Source: a bacterium (GTDB taxonomy: Bacteria > Sumerlaeota > Sumerlaeia > SLMS01). Taken from it: 45,332 nucleotides of DNA. The notes under the pieces are model-generated. The model had not been told where the DNA came from. It ran no database searches and was given only the letters and a program-made list of their open reading frames with translations. Position numbers and translations under genes: made by a program. Of the stretch, positions 17,101 through 23,813 are shown piece by piece. The stretch covers positions 1 through 45,332 of the forward strand of contig WGMQ01000060.1 of the NCBI GenBank assembly GCA_016125005.1, given 5' to 3'. The first letter of the stretch is position 1, and each line of letters begins with the position of its first letter.

Positions 17101-17484
17101 AAGATGCCGAGCCCGTTCGACGAGACGGCGCCGATCCGCGACCGTGCCCGGGCCTACCTGGCGGCGAACTGCGCCCATTGCCACCAGCCCGGTGGCGGTG
17201 GGGGCGGAGCGATGGATCTGCGCTGGCATGTCGCGGACGAGGCCACGGGGATGATCGATGGCATCCCGGGCAACACGCTCGGCGTGCAGGACGCTCGCAT
17301 TGTTTCGCCGGGAAGTCCCACGAAGAGCACCCTCTACCTGCGCATGACGTCGACCGATCCGTCGGTTCGCATGCCGCGTCTGGCCACATCGCGGGTCGAT
17401 GAGGCGGGCACCGCCGTGGTGGCCGAGTGGATCGAAAGTCTCGGGACAACGACGCCTCGGTCGGAACTCTGGATGACGTATTGA
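14116..17484 (+). CDS. Secreted CBM9 / PQQ sugar dehydrogenase / CBM / diheme cytochrome c fusion
   Basis: The 1122-aa protein has a signal peptide (MSRHRIDLSLFAVAVLSVAMDVSA|QP). It continues with a family-9 carbohydrate-binding domain (about residues 30-265; APTIDGTFGTGEWSGA) and a soluble glucose/sorbosone dehydrogenase beta-propeller (about 290-670; NHNGGMMAFGPDKMLYIGMG, WAYGLRNPWRWSFD, GGNYGWRLMEG). A starch-binding-like beta domain follows (about 680-770; FVFNNGAGTWDNNDSADWHI). A C-terminal region (about 775-1122) has two CXXCH heme-c sites, Cys938-Cys941-His942 and Cys1019-Cys1022-His1023. The last part recalls the SO2930-type diheme family. It should oxidise a sugar bound to a polysaccharide and pass electrons to its own hemes in the periplasm or outside. 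The ATG has GGGGAT upstream. Confidence 0.85.
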   Translation: MSRHRIDLSLFAVAVLSVAMDVSAQPDAGDIQIPFVNAAPTIDGTFGTGEWSGALTFAVEGTTPQQNPGWNPLNGAAIQPSNLSYNVSVMHNGQSLYIAFDVTDNNVSDDYTASRPDHTEVWNDDCTEVFIDGDLDRDVTESASGSPAGDQDWREGMQPHFGVNGQHHWDNNSGTKGTSWFAATGRTATGYRTEYRFLLSGIDTADGEGSFEALKVGDTFGFSVLVNDDDNGGDRENQLAWWGGGTNDSLYRTQSNWGRATLMPDPQAGTYGIPYRTENTTLLLDSIPPTDPGQMEAVRVFPRLTFSYPVLLLESPDASGRLFVVQQNGLVKVFPKSDDPAPATNTTYLDASSLIRSPFNGLGGGEEGLLGLAFDPDFATTGELYVYYSVRTGTRRSRISRFTANPPSAASINLATEEVILEISQPFSNHNGGMMAFGPDKMLYIGMGDGGSADDPQNNGQNTATLLGSMLRIDVRSAPDAGLAYKIPTDNPFYVTGPAGTSTRKETWAYGLRNPWRWSFDAQTGHQLVADVGQNNTEEVNILTRGGNYGWRLMEGSNCYIPSNCNQTGLVLPIAEYSHSFGNSITGGFVYYGSEVPQLYGRYLYGDYGSGRVWSLDYNRETGVAATPVQLADLPGNELAGFGQDKSGEVYLLYIVSGGVYVLRPGSTPVTNAVTTSPNPPVQGQPVTITYDATGRVLAGQSNVYIHLGRNGWTNIISPDPQLTSLGNNRFSYTYTVPSGTTVLDFVFNNGAGTWDNNDSADWHINVASAKSMTLAALKGLADACNGSTPFPTRLSDIPALLNAGKGIDQTDLGIIPYQPSAQLWSDNAHKERFLVLPHLDQVGYTDIGGWDMGEDAVLIKNFSLPLDERDPEGSLKRIETRVMIKNCDEWFGFSFEWNEEETDAVLLTAGKSRPFTIIDAQGSEFAYNWLYPSRDQCSQCHTNAANNVLGVTTAALNSNLTYPRSGVLDNQLRALDHISLFASPGLPDAPANLPKMPSPFDETAPIRDRARAYLAANCAHCHQPGGGGGGAMDLRWHVADEATGMIDGIPGNTLGVQDARIVSPGSPTKSTLYLRMTSTDPSVRMPRLATSRVDEAGTAVVAEWIESLGTTTPRSELWMTY

Positions 17485-17587
17485 TTTCGCCGCCGTCGGA
17501 GCGCGAACGAAGGGCTGCAATTTGCCGTGCCTCAACGATTTGGGTTGATGCTGGGCGGGTGGGGGACGCTTACTCGCCCCGTTGGTT

Positions 17588-17613
17588 GGCGGTCAGTGGA
17601 CCGCCTCCACTGA
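17588..17613 (+). promoter_or_regulatory. Two mutually exclusive hairpins before the DUF164 gene
   Basis: GGCGGTC (17588-17594) can pair with GACCGCC (17599-17605), while TCAGTGGA (17593-17600) can pair perfectly with TCCACTGA (17606-17613), followed by TTTATT. The two stems share bases and cannot coexist. The second resembles an intrinsic terminator. This could end the dehydrogenase transcript or act as an attenuator. Confidence 0.4.
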
Positions 17614-17683
17614 TTTATTGTCCCCAAAAAACGGCGAAAAACACCGCTCCGATCAGTAACCCCCGACAGGATGGCTTCCTCGT

Positions 17684-18481
17684 ATGAACGCAGAAATCAG
17701 ATACCTCCTTGAAGTGCAGGCATTGGATCAGGAGGCGATCGAATTGAATGGCCAGCTTGCCCGTTATCCGCAAATCTGGGACGAGGTGAAGCAGAAGCTG
17801 GCCCAGAAGAAGGCTGCCATCGAGGAGGCGGTCAAAAACAAGGAGCGCCACAGCAAGGAACGCCGTCGCGTGGAGCAGAAAATCCGGCTCTTCGCAGACG
17901 ACCACCGCAAGTACGCGGCCCAGCTGAGCACCATCAAGACCCAGCGCGAGTTCGAGGCGATCAACCGCCAGATCGAACAGGTCAAGGCCAAGCTGAGCGC
18001 CCTCGAGGAACAGGGCGTCGAGTTGCTCCGCAATGACGAGGCCGTCGACAAGGGCGCCGACGTGGCGACCGAAGATTTCAAGAAGTACGAGGCCTACGCC
18101 AAGGAAGAGAAGGAACGCATCCGCGTTCAGTTCAACACCAAGAAGCAGCGTCTGGCCGAAGTTGAGAAGGCCAAGTCGCAGATCATGGCCAAGGTTTCGC
18201 CCGAACTGATCGAGGTTTACGAGCGCATCAACCGCCGCCACCCTGGCACCGCCGTGGTGCCGGTTCGCTCCGCCCATGAAGATCCAAACGTTGCCAAGAA
18301 GGCCCGCAATGCCGGCAAGGACGTTGTTCGTCCCGGCGCCTGCGGCGGCTGCCACTTCGGCCTGCTTCCGGACGTGCTGGTGCAGGTGCGTCGCGAGTCG
18401 AAGATCGTGGAGTGCCCCAACTGCGGGCGTATCCTCTCTGAGGACGAGAACTACACCCCGACCGATCACACGGGAGCCTGA
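17684..18481 (+). CDS. DUF164-family coiled-coil protein with C4 zinc ribbon (CdsZ/CT398-like)
   Basis: Residues 1-170 are two long antiparallel-type helices rich in Glu, Lys and Gln (coiled coil). The C-terminus holds a zinc ribbon with Cys220-x2-Cys223 (GACGGCHF) and Cys244-x2-Cys247 (VECPNCGRIL). Length (265 aa) and the internal KTQREFEAINRQI motif fit the DUF164/zf-RING_7 family. A chlamydial member (CT398/CdsZ) is reported to bind sigma-54 and secretion components; general function in free-living bacteria is unsettled. No signal peptide, so cytoplasmic. It is followed after one base by the PEGA lipoprotein start, so they are probably co-translated. Confidence 0.88.
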   Translation: MNAEIRYLLEVQALDQEAIELNGQLARYPQIWDEVKQKLAQKKAAIEEAVKNKERHSKERRRVEQKIRLFADDHRKYAAQLSTIKTQREFEAINRQIEQVKAKLSALEEQGVELLRNDEAVDKGADVATEDFKKYEAYAKEEKERIRVQFNTKKQRLAEVEKAKSQIMAKVSPELIEVYERINRRHPGTAVVPVRSAHEDPNVAKKARNAGKDVVRPGACGGCHFGLLPDVLVQVRRESKIVECPNCGRILSEDENYTPTDHTGA

Positions 18482-18482
18482 C

Positions 18483-19706
18483 TTGAAGCCCGCACGCCAG
18501 TGGTCTTGTCTGCGCGCCGCCCTGCTTGCCGGCCTCGCGCTCGCAACCGCGGGCTGCACCACGTTGAAGGTTGAATCCAATCCGCCAGGCGCCAGGGTTC
18601 TCTGGTCCGCGGACGGCAAGTCCAACTGGCAGCCATGGCCCCCGCGCGCCTGGAAAGCGAATGCGGACGTCGATTCCACCGTGACGCCGCTGCGCGCCAA
18701 GGGCACCTTTGGCGACACCGTGTTTGTCACCGTGCAGAAGGACGGGTACTGGCGCCCACTTCCCAAGCCTGTCGAACTCTACTTTGGACGCAGCAGCACC
18801 CTCCGCTTCACCCTCGAGGAACTCCCTGAGGTCCGCGCCGCGCGGCTTCGCGCCGAGGGCTATGTCCTCTTCAGGGGCGACTGGATCAAGCCGGAGGAAT
18901 ATGGCTTGGTTGAGTACAAGGGCGAGATTCTCCCGCGCGACGAAGCCTTCAGGCGTGAGCAGCTTGACAAGGGCCTGGTGCTCTACAATGACGTCTGGAT
19001 GACCGCCGCCGAGAAGGACGAGCGCTTTGCCGCCGACATGGCCGCCAAGGGACTGGTTGAGTTCAAGGGGCGCTGGATCGAAGCGGCCGAGCAGACCAAA
19101 GAGGCCGCCGTGGATGCGGAAGTCGCCGCAATCGCCAAGGACAAGGCCTATCCCGACCTGCCGATCCCGCGTGTCAGCGGGTCCTCCCAGCGGGACAAGT
19201 CACAGCTCCAGCTTTCAAACAGCACAGGCCAGTTGGTCCGTGTCCTGATTTCCGGCCCCCGGAGTCTGGAAATTGAACTGCCTCCCTATGGCAGCGCGGG
19301 CGTGAAGTCGGGCGATCCGCTTGTTGTCCCCGCCGGGACCTATCAGTTTGCCATCGTCCCGACTGGGCGCGACGCCGCGGGGCGGGATCTGACCCAGCTT
19401 CTGGGGCGGGTCGACAGCGACTCTGCCATTACCTTGTCCACGACCCCGCTCTGGGGAACCTGGCCCATGGCAACGGGCCAGCAGTACAGCTTCAACTACA
19501 CCGGTTCGGACAACAACCTGAAGGAGAACCTGCGGGAGTTCACCCCGCCGGAACCCAAGCTCGACTTTACTCCTCCCTCCATCGAAATCCCGGAGCCGGA
19601 GCTTCCCAAGCAACCCGAACAAACTCGCCGCCCCGGCGGTGAGGGCGCCCCGAACGGCGAAAGACGCAGCGGCGGCCGACCGGGAGGCAGCGGACGGGCT
19701 CGATAG
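18483..19706 (+). CDS. PEGA-domain lipoprotein with four short repeats; TTG start
   Basis: No ATG fits the lipoprotein signal. A TTG at 18483 with GGGAG six bases upstream begins MKPARQWSCLRAALLAGLAL, ending in lipobox ATAGC (Cys25). A PEGA-type domain follows (about residues 27-120; LKVESNPPGARVLWSADG, VFVTVQKDGYW). Then come four copies of a 15-residue motif of the form KGLVxYxGxWIxxxE at about 125-139, 140-154, 163-177 and 189-203. A beta domain follows (about 235-370), then a Pro/Glu/Arg-rich tail. It is probably anchored in the outer membrane facing the periplasm or surface. PEGA domains often bridge to S-layer or polysaccharide. The frame is open further upstream but overlaps the DUF164 gene. 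Confidence 0.78.
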   Translation: MKPARQWSCLRAALLAGLALATAGCTTLKVESNPPGARVLWSADGKSNWQPWPPRAWKANADVDSTVTPLRAKGTFGDTVFVTVQKDGYWRPLPKPVELYFGRSSTLRFTLEELPEVRAARLRAEGYVLFRGDWIKPEEYGLVEYKGEILPRDEAFRREQLDKGLVLYNDVWMTAAEKDERFAADMAAKGLVEFKGRWIEAAEQTKEAAVDAEVAAIAKDKAYPDLPIPRVSGSSQRDKSQLQLSNSTGQLVRVLISGPRSLEIELPPYGSAGVKSGDPLVVPAGTYQFAIVPTGRDAAGRDLTQLLGRVDSDSAITLSTTPLWGTWPMATGQQYSFNYTGSDNNLKENLREFTPPEPKLDFTPPSIEIPEPELPKQPEQTRRPGGEGAPNGERRSGGRPGGSGRAR

Positions 19707-19792
19707 TGGTAGACAGGTGGCGTGGGGCGTGACAGACTTTGAGATGTGTGGTGCAAGAGACGACCGACCTCTGTGGAATAGAGGAGAGAGAC

Positions 19793-20035
19793 ATGACTCT
19801 GGATCGCGACTTTACCCTCGAACTCAAGACGTACCACGAGCACGAGGAGGAGCTTCAGCAGCACCTCCACAAGCATGTGGTCATCGTGGCTGACCAAATC
19901 GTGGGAATCTATGAAACCTACGAACAGGCGGTCATGAGCACGGTCCCGGTGTACGGACTTGAGCGCATCTTCGTCCACGAAATCACGCCGCCGGGCCAAC
20001 CCGCGCTCATCACCCGATTGCTGTTCTCCGCCTGA
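19793..20035 (+). CDS. Small DUF5678-like protein (80 aa)
   Basis: The ATG at 19793 has a GGAGAGAGAC purine run directly upstream and is preferred over the in-frame TTG at 19739. The product has an acidic, His-rich N-terminal helix (YHEHEEELQQHLHKH). It is followed by a strand-turn-strand-helix unit HVVIVADQIVGIYETYEQAV, close to the small DUF5678-type module (a kyVxI.gdeVvGiydt.eeA pattern). No catalytic residues are visible and the role is unknown. Cytoplasmic by lack of signal. It sits between the PEGA lipoprotein gene and a promoter for the pseudopilins. Confidence 0.65.
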   Translation: MTLDRDFTLELKTYHEHEEELQQHLHKHVVIVADQIVGIYETYEQAVMSTVPVYGLERIFVHEITPPGQPALITRLLFSA

Positions 20036-20170
20036 TGCTGGCGATACCCGTCAGTGGCAATACGCGGCCAGCCTGATCCGCATTTCCCGGAGCCCGATTG
20101 TTCAATAGGCTCGTGACCAGGATTCGTTCCCCTTCCTGCGCACTTTTTTGTGCAACAATTCCATCCTTGG

Positions 20171-20199
20171 TTGACGTCCCGGATTTTTCCGCCGATACT
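20171..20199 (+). promoter_or_regulatory. Sigma-70-type promoter for the pseudopilin pair
   Basis: TTGACG (20171-20176) and GATACT (20194-20199) are separated by 17 bases, the ideal spacing. Expected transcription start is near 20206, and an AGGAG lies at 20214-20218 before the ATG at 20232. Confidence 0.5.
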
Positions 20200-20231
20200 G
20201 TGCGCTAGAGTGTAGGAGTATTCTGGCCGTC

Positions 20232-20765
20232 ATGGTTCAATCTTTGTCCAGCCCTCTGCCCCGCCGTCGGCGTGGCTTCTCGCTGCCAGAGCTTCTGGTC
20301 GTGCTGGTCATTGTCATTTTTGCCTCCACGATTGCACTGCTCGCCTACTCGAACTACCGCAAGGGAGCGAGCGTCCGCTCCAGTGCCGAGCGCGTGAAGG
20401 CCCTGCTCGTCGAGGCCCGCACCCGCGCCATCGCGAAAAACGCCCCTGCGTCGGCCACCTTCGACCTGACCAATCAGGTCATGTGGGTGGACGAGCTGAA
20501 TAGCGACGAGACGATCCGCAGCCCCAAGGTCGTTACCCCCGAATACTTCCCGCTGGAGACCGTCTTGGAGGAGTTGCGCGTCAACTCGTCCACCTATTCG
20601 ACCGACATTCGGAAGGTAGTTTTCCAGCCGGATGGGCGCTGTCCGCTGATCACGGTGATCCTGCGGCGCGAACAAGGTGACACGGCCGACCCGGCGAGCT
20701 ATTATTCCGTGCAGATGTACCCCACTTCCGCCGAACCGAAAGTCTGGCCTAATGTTCGCCGCTAG
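20232..20765 (+). CDS. GspH/FimT-like pseudopilin
   Basis: The basic leader MVQSLSSPLPRRRRG is followed by FSLPELLVVLVIVIFA, a canonical prepilin-peptidase site (cut before Phe, Glu at +5), then a helix and a beta-rich domain. The arrangement SVRSSAERVKALLVEARTRAIAKNAPAS is typical of GspH/FimT minor pseudopilins of type II secretion or type IV pili. Its 3' end overlaps the next pseudopilin gene by 14 bases. A good promoter lies upstream. Confidence 0.88.
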   Translation: MVQSLSSPLPRRRRGFSLPELLVVLVIVIFASTIALLAYSNYRKGASVRSSAERVKALLVEARTRAIAKNAPASATFDLTNQVMWVDELNSDETIRSPKVVTPEYFPLETVLEELRVNSSTYSTDIRKVVFQPDGRCPLITVILRREQGDTADPASYYSVQMYPTSAEPKVWPNVRR

Positions 20766-21189
20766 AGTTCAACGCCGCGGCTTTTCACTCGTCGAAGTCC
20801 TCGTCGCCATGGCGATCCTGATCATCGGGATCGTGGGAATCCTGCAACTTTTCCCCGCCACGCTGCGCGCCTCCGCCGATTCTTCTGCCCGCGCCCAGGC
20901 AACGCTGCTGGCGCAGACCAAGGTGGCGGAACTTCGCCGCGATGACACCACCGCCGCGGACACCATCGAGGCCATCCGGACCCTGACGCTCCCGACGGAC
21001 CCCGTGGCGTTCCCCGAGGACAGTCGCTTCGCCTACCAGTTCGCCTCCAAGTCGCTTCTGGAACCGAACGACCTGCCGACGAGTGTCGAGGACGACTGGG
21101 ATGTGCCGCGTGTCATCGTCCGCTACAACACGGCCTTCCGACCCAAAGGCGAGATTCTGTACGAGTTGCGCTTCGAACCGGGGATCTGA
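20752..21189 (+). CDS. PilV/GspI-like prepilin
   Basis: The ATG at 20752 yields a 145-aa protein with the short leader MFAARVQRRG and the cut site FSLVEVLVAMAILIIGIVGI (Glu at +5). Length and the following ATLRASADSSARAQATLLAQTKVAELR resemble PilV or GspI minor pilins. In-frame codons further upstream lie well inside the preceding gene and would ruin the leader, so they are rejected. Together with the GspH-like gene it forms a minor-pilin pair; the rest of the apparatus is not in the window. Confidence 0.85.
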   Translation: MFAARVQRRGFSLVEVLVAMAILIIGIVGILQLFPATLRASADSSARAQATLLAQTKVAELRRDDTTAADTIEAIRTLTLPTDPVAFPEDSRFAYQFASKSLLEPNDLPTSVEDDWDVPRVIVRYNTAFRPKGEILYELRFEPGI

Positions 21190-21226
21190 GTCACAGCCGG
21201 GTGGGGAGCATCTTCGAAATGAAGGC

Positions 21227-21257
21227 CCACCACGGAGGCACGGAGACACGGAGAAAA
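21227..21257 (+). repeat. Dispersed triple-8-mer repeat, copy 1
   Basis: Three tandem copies of NCACGGAG (CCACGGAG, GCACGGAG, ACACGGAG) flanked by a leading ACCA-type end and a trailing GAAAA. The same unit recurs at 21376, 23746 and 28247, with a fragment at 23337. Confidence 0.8.
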
Positions 21258-21375
21258 GCGTGTAGTGAACTGATTTCAGAGGGCATCGTTGCTTTGGTCA
21301 ACAGCGTTTGACCTTGCCCCCGAAGTGGGTTGCCACAGGTTGTCCTAAAGCTATCTTCATCAGCCTCCTTGCCAT

Positions 21376-21409
21376 TCTTCCTCCGTGTCTCCGTGCCTCC
21401 GTGGTTAAC
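21376..21409 (-). repeat. Dispersed triple-8-mer repeat, copy 2 (inverted)
   Basis: Reverse orientation of copy 1 with the three CTCCGTGN units intact. It shares 25 contiguous bases with copy 1 as an inverted repeat, so the two could pair into a long stem with a 120-base loop or mark the ends of a small element. Confidence 0.8.
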
Positions 21410-21541
21410 TTCTTGTGGCATGGCCCTGCATTCTGCCGAGTTGCACCCAATGGGTAAGCGATGTTGCTTCACGCTTGCCCTTGGCCACCTGTGTCGATTC
21501 GATGGCTCTCCGATCCCAATGCCGGAAGGATTCTCCGCGCC

Positions 21542-22324
21542 ATGCTGATGAAGAATAAGAAAGTGCTCGTCGTGGGTGTCGCCAACCGGGCGTCGATCGC
21601 CTGGGGGATCACCGAGGCGCTACTGCGCGAGGGCGCCGAGGTCATCCTGACCTACCAGAACGAGCGGCTGAAGGAGCGGGTCGCAGAACTGGCCGAGAGC
21701 GTTTCCCCCAAGCTGGAAATCATCGAAATGGACGCCACGATCCCCGCCACCGTTGAGGCTGCCTTCGCCTCGATCGAGGCCCGCTGGGGAAAGCTCGATG
21801 GCCTGGTGCATTCGATCGCCTTTGCGCCCAAGGAAGACCTCACCCCCGGCATCGTGAAGACCAAGCTGGAAGGCTGGAACACGGCCATCCAGGTGAGCGC
21901 CTACACGCTCCTTGAGATCATGCGCCCCGCCATGCCGCTCTTCGAGAAGGCGGGTGGCGGTTCGGTCGTGGCCCTGACCTATGACACCACGAAGGTTTTC
22001 CCCAACTACAACCTCATGGGCGTGGCCAAGGCGACGCTGGAGGCGACGTTGCGCTACGCCGCGTGGGACGCCGGTCGCAAGAACGTCCGCGTCAACGCCG
22101 TCAGCGCCGGACCGATCAAGACGCTGGCTGCACGCGGCATCAGCGGCTTCTCGAAGATGCTCGACGAAGGCGCCAAGAAGAGCCCGCTCGGCCGCAATGT
22201 CACCACGGAAGAAGTGGGCAATTCCGCCATGTTCCTGCTCAGTGACCTGGCCTCGGGCATCACCGGGCAGACGCTCTTTGTCGACGCCGGTCAGGTCATT
22301 GTTGGAGCCGCCGCATCCGAGTGA
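21542..22324 (+). CDS. fabI: Enoyl-ACP reductase (NADH), FabI
   Basis: FabI makes the last reduction of each fatty-acid elongation cycle. The ATG at 21542 begins the nucleotide-binding strand (KKVLVVGVANRASIAWGI). With this start the catalytic residues fall at Tyr146, Tyr156 and Lys163, the same numbers as in E. coli FabI, which supports the start choice. SIAFAPKEDL and SAGPIKTLAARGI are further FabI hallmarks. A GGAAGGA lies 12 bases upstream. Length is 260 aa, normal for the family. Upstream in-frame Met codons fall in non-conserved repeat-flanking DNA. It is followed by the thioredoxin gene after 89 bases. Confidence 0.95.
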   Translation: MLMKNKKVLVVGVANRASIAWGITEALLREGAEVILTYQNERLKERVAELAESVSPKLEIIEMDATIPATVEAAFASIEARWGKLDGLVHSIAFAPKEDLTPGIVKTKLEGWNTAIQVSAYTLLEIMRPAMPLFEKAGGGSVVALTYDTTKVFPNYNLMGVAKATLEATLRYAAWDAGRKNVRVNAVSAGPIKTLAARGISGFSKMLDEGAKKSPLGRNVTTEEVGNSAMFLLSDLASGITGQTLFVDAGQVIVGAAASE

Positions 22325-22413
22325 TCGGAGTTTGGCACGATCACCGCTTTGTATGACCACAGATATTTCGGCTGGGCGCTGACGCCCATGCCCAGTACAC
22401 AGGAGATACCCAA

Positions 22414-22740
22414 ATGGCAGGTTCAGCCGTCAAAGTAACAGGACAGGACTTCGAGTCCACCGTGATTTCTTCCAGCAAGCCCGTGTTCGTGGATTTCTGG
22501 GCGACCTGGTGCCCCCCCTGCAAGCGCATCGCCCCCTTCGTTGAGGAACTGGCGAAGGACTATGAGGGGAAGGCCGTCGTGGCGAAGATCGATGTGGACG
22601 AGGCCGTTGATGTGGCTTCGCGTTACGGCATCAACAGCGTCCCGACGCTGATGGTCTTCAAGAACGGCCAGCCGGTCGAGGCCGTGGTGGGTGCGCTCCC
22701 CAAGGAGCAGATGGCCCGCCTCATCGACAAGCACCTGTAA
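22414..22740 (+). CDS. trxA: Thioredoxin
   Basis: The 108-aa protein has the thioredoxin fold with active site WCPPC (Cys33, Cys36) after VFVDFWAT, and the cis-Pro loop NSVPTLMVF. The active-site dipeptide is Pro-Pro instead of the usual Gly-Pro, as found in some TlpA/thioredoxin relatives, which usually alters redox potential. No signal peptide, so cytoplasmic. An AGGAG ribosome site precedes the ATG. A strong intrinsic terminator follows 43 bases after the stop. Confidence 0.95.
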   Translation: MAGSAVKVTGQDFESTVISSSKPVFVDFWATWCPPCKRIAPFVEELAKDYEGKAVVAKIDVDEAVDVASRYGINSVPTLMVFKNGQPVEAVVGALPKEQMARLIDKHL

Positions 22741-22783
22741 TCGTCGAAGAGCGCCCTTGCGGCGCCGTTTCGCCAAGGTCACG

Positions 22784-22827
22784 CTCCAGAAGGTCGCTCG
22801 ACGACGACCTTCTGGAGTTTTCTTTTT
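22784..22827 (+). terminator. Strong Rho-independent terminator between trxA and nrdR
   Basis: A perfect 13-bp stem (CTCCAGAAGGTCG at 22784-22796, CGACCTTCTGGAG at 22805-22817), an 8-base loop and a tail TTTTCTTTTT (22818-22827). The nrdR start codon follows only five bases later. Confidence 0.93.
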
Positions 22828-22832
22828 CCGCC

Positions 22833-23285
22833 ATGAAGTGCCCCTTCTGCAACGCCGCTGACACCAAGGTCATCAACTCGCGCCCCGCAAACGGCGGGGA
22901 AAGCATCCGACGCCGCCGTGCGTGCGAGACGTGCCGCGCCCGGTTCACCACCTTCGAGACGCTGGAGAAATCGCTCCAGACTGTCGTGAAGCGGGACGGA
23001 TCGCGCGTCCCTTTCTCCCGCGAACGGCTCCTCCGCGGTATCGAGAAGGCCTGCAAGAAACGCCCAGTCACCGAGCAGCAGATCGACGGCATCATCGCCT
23101 ACGTCGAGAAGGAAGCCTTCCGCGGCACCACCCGCGAGACCACCACCGAGCAGATCGGACTTCTTGTCCTGAAGAGCCTCCTCGGCATCGACAAGGTGGC
23201 CTACCTGCGCTTCGCCTCGGTCTACAAACAGTTCAACGATCTGGCCGACTTCCGCGACGAAATCAGCAAGCTGGTGAAGGACTGA
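22833..23285 (+). CDS. nrdR: Transcriptional repressor NrdR
   Basis: NrdR represses ribonucleotide reductase genes in response to bound ATP/dATP. The 150-aa protein has the N-terminal zinc ribbon (MKCPFC with Cys3/Cys6, and CETC with Cys31/Cys34 in RRRRACETCRARFTT). An ATP-cone follows (VVKRDGSRVPFSRERLLRGIEKACKKRPV, YLRFASVYKQF). Length is typical. The ATG lies five bases after the terminator tail and has no Shine-Dalgarno sequence, which is odd. Expression may need a start within the terminator or read-through. No nrd gene is in the window. Confidence 0.95.
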   Translation: MKCPFCNAADTKVINSRPANGGESIRRRRACETCRARFTTFETLEKSLQTVVKRDGSRVPFSRERLLRGIEKACKKRPVTEQQIDGIIAYVEKEAFRGTTRETTTEQIGLLVLKSLLGIDKVAYLRFASVYKQFNDLADFRDEISKLVKD

Positions 23286-23336
23286 GGGAGGAGAGCGCGA
23301 CTCGGCACAGCGTGCGGCAACTCCCCCCAACGGAGT

Positions 23337-23352
23337 TTACCACAGAGGCACG
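23337..23352 (+). repeat. Truncated copy of the triple-8-mer repeat
   Basis: TTACCACAGAGGCACG matches the first one and a half units of the dispersed repeat, with A replacing G in the first unit. It stops abruptly at unrelated sequence. Confidence 0.5.
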
Positions 23353-23443
23353 TGATGCGGTTGCCTCAGCCCGGAGGTTGCGAGTGAAGAAGAAGGAAGC
23401 GATCGGCGAGCTGCTCAATCTTTCACCAACTAGCGCTCGACTG

Positions 23444-23710
23444 GCAGTGGCCTGAAGGGCCACCAGAGCCAAGCCCAGGTTGACCGAGCGATAGCGAGGG
23501 AGGCCTGGTCAGGCCCGACGCCAACCGCGGTCTGAAGGACCGCCGCGGGTCGATTCCAGCAGCCCCCCCGAGGTGCTTCGGAGCAAGCGAGGCGGCGGTC
23601 CTTCAGACCGCGATGCGACCTTCCGACTACCCGGCCCTCCCTCGCGTTGCTCGGTCAGACCGGGCTTGGCTCTACCGGGCTTGGCTCTACCGGCCTTTCA
23701 GGCCTTGCCA
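23444..23710. repeat. Large imperfect palindromic element
   Basis: The outer arms run from about 23449 to 23512 and 23635 to 23704. The left arm has GGCCTGAAGGGCC, GAGCCAAGCCC and TGACCGAGCG followed by GCGAGGGAGG; the right arm carries their reverse complements in mirrored order with small differences. An inner perfect 21-bp inverted repeat occupies 23526-23546 and 23592-23612 (core GGTCTGAAGGACC). The right arm also has two tandem copies of ACCGGGCTTGGCTCT at 23659-23673 and 23674-23688. No transposase is present. It may be a MITE/REP-type mobile element or a folded RNA. Confidence 0.75.
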
Positions 23711-23745
23711 CGTTCGCAAATGGGGGCTCTGGCAATCAATTCGTT

Positions 23746-23784
23746 GTGCGCTTTTCTCCGTGTCTCCGTGCCTCCGTGGTGAAG
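23746..23784 (-). repeat. Dispersed triple-8-mer repeat, copy 3
   Basis: Same orientation as copy 2. It shares a left flank (GTGCGCTTTTCTCCGTG) with copy 4 at 28247, so the repeated unit is longer than the three 8-mers alone. Confidence 0.8.
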
Positions 23785-23813
23785 CTTTCATCTTGTCGGG
23801 CGATGCCCTGAAA

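Larger units (their letters stand above)
21190..21541. other. Gene-free interval with an inverted pair of dispersed repeats
   Basis: This 352-bp gap between the PilV-like gene and fabI has no supportable gene. It holds two oppositely oriented copies of a triple-8-mer repeat (listed separately) around a roughly 120-bp spacer; a 25-base perfect inverted repeat results. The remaining bases have lower GC than genes and show no clear promoter. Confidence 0.7.
23286..23813. other. Gene-free interval rich in repeats
   Basis: This 528-bp gap between convergent nrdR and the aldo/keto reductase gene has no supportable gene. It contains a truncated 8-mer repeat (23337-23352), a roughly 260-bp imperfect palindrome (23444-23710) and a full triple-8-mer copy (23746-23784). 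Short open frames here are low-complexity Arg/Pro-rich translations of the palindrome. Confidence 0.75.

Noticed and set aside
23352..23453. Short frame ending RLRVKKKEAIGELLNLSPTSARLAVA after nrdR
   Set aside because: Too short, overlaps repeat sequence and has no start or ribosome site; possibly chance.
23500..23565. tRNA-like T-loop (GGGTCGATTCC) in the gap after nrdR
   Set aside because: Flanking bases do not pair into a T stem, and no acceptor or anticodon arm can be drawn; it belongs to the palindromic element.
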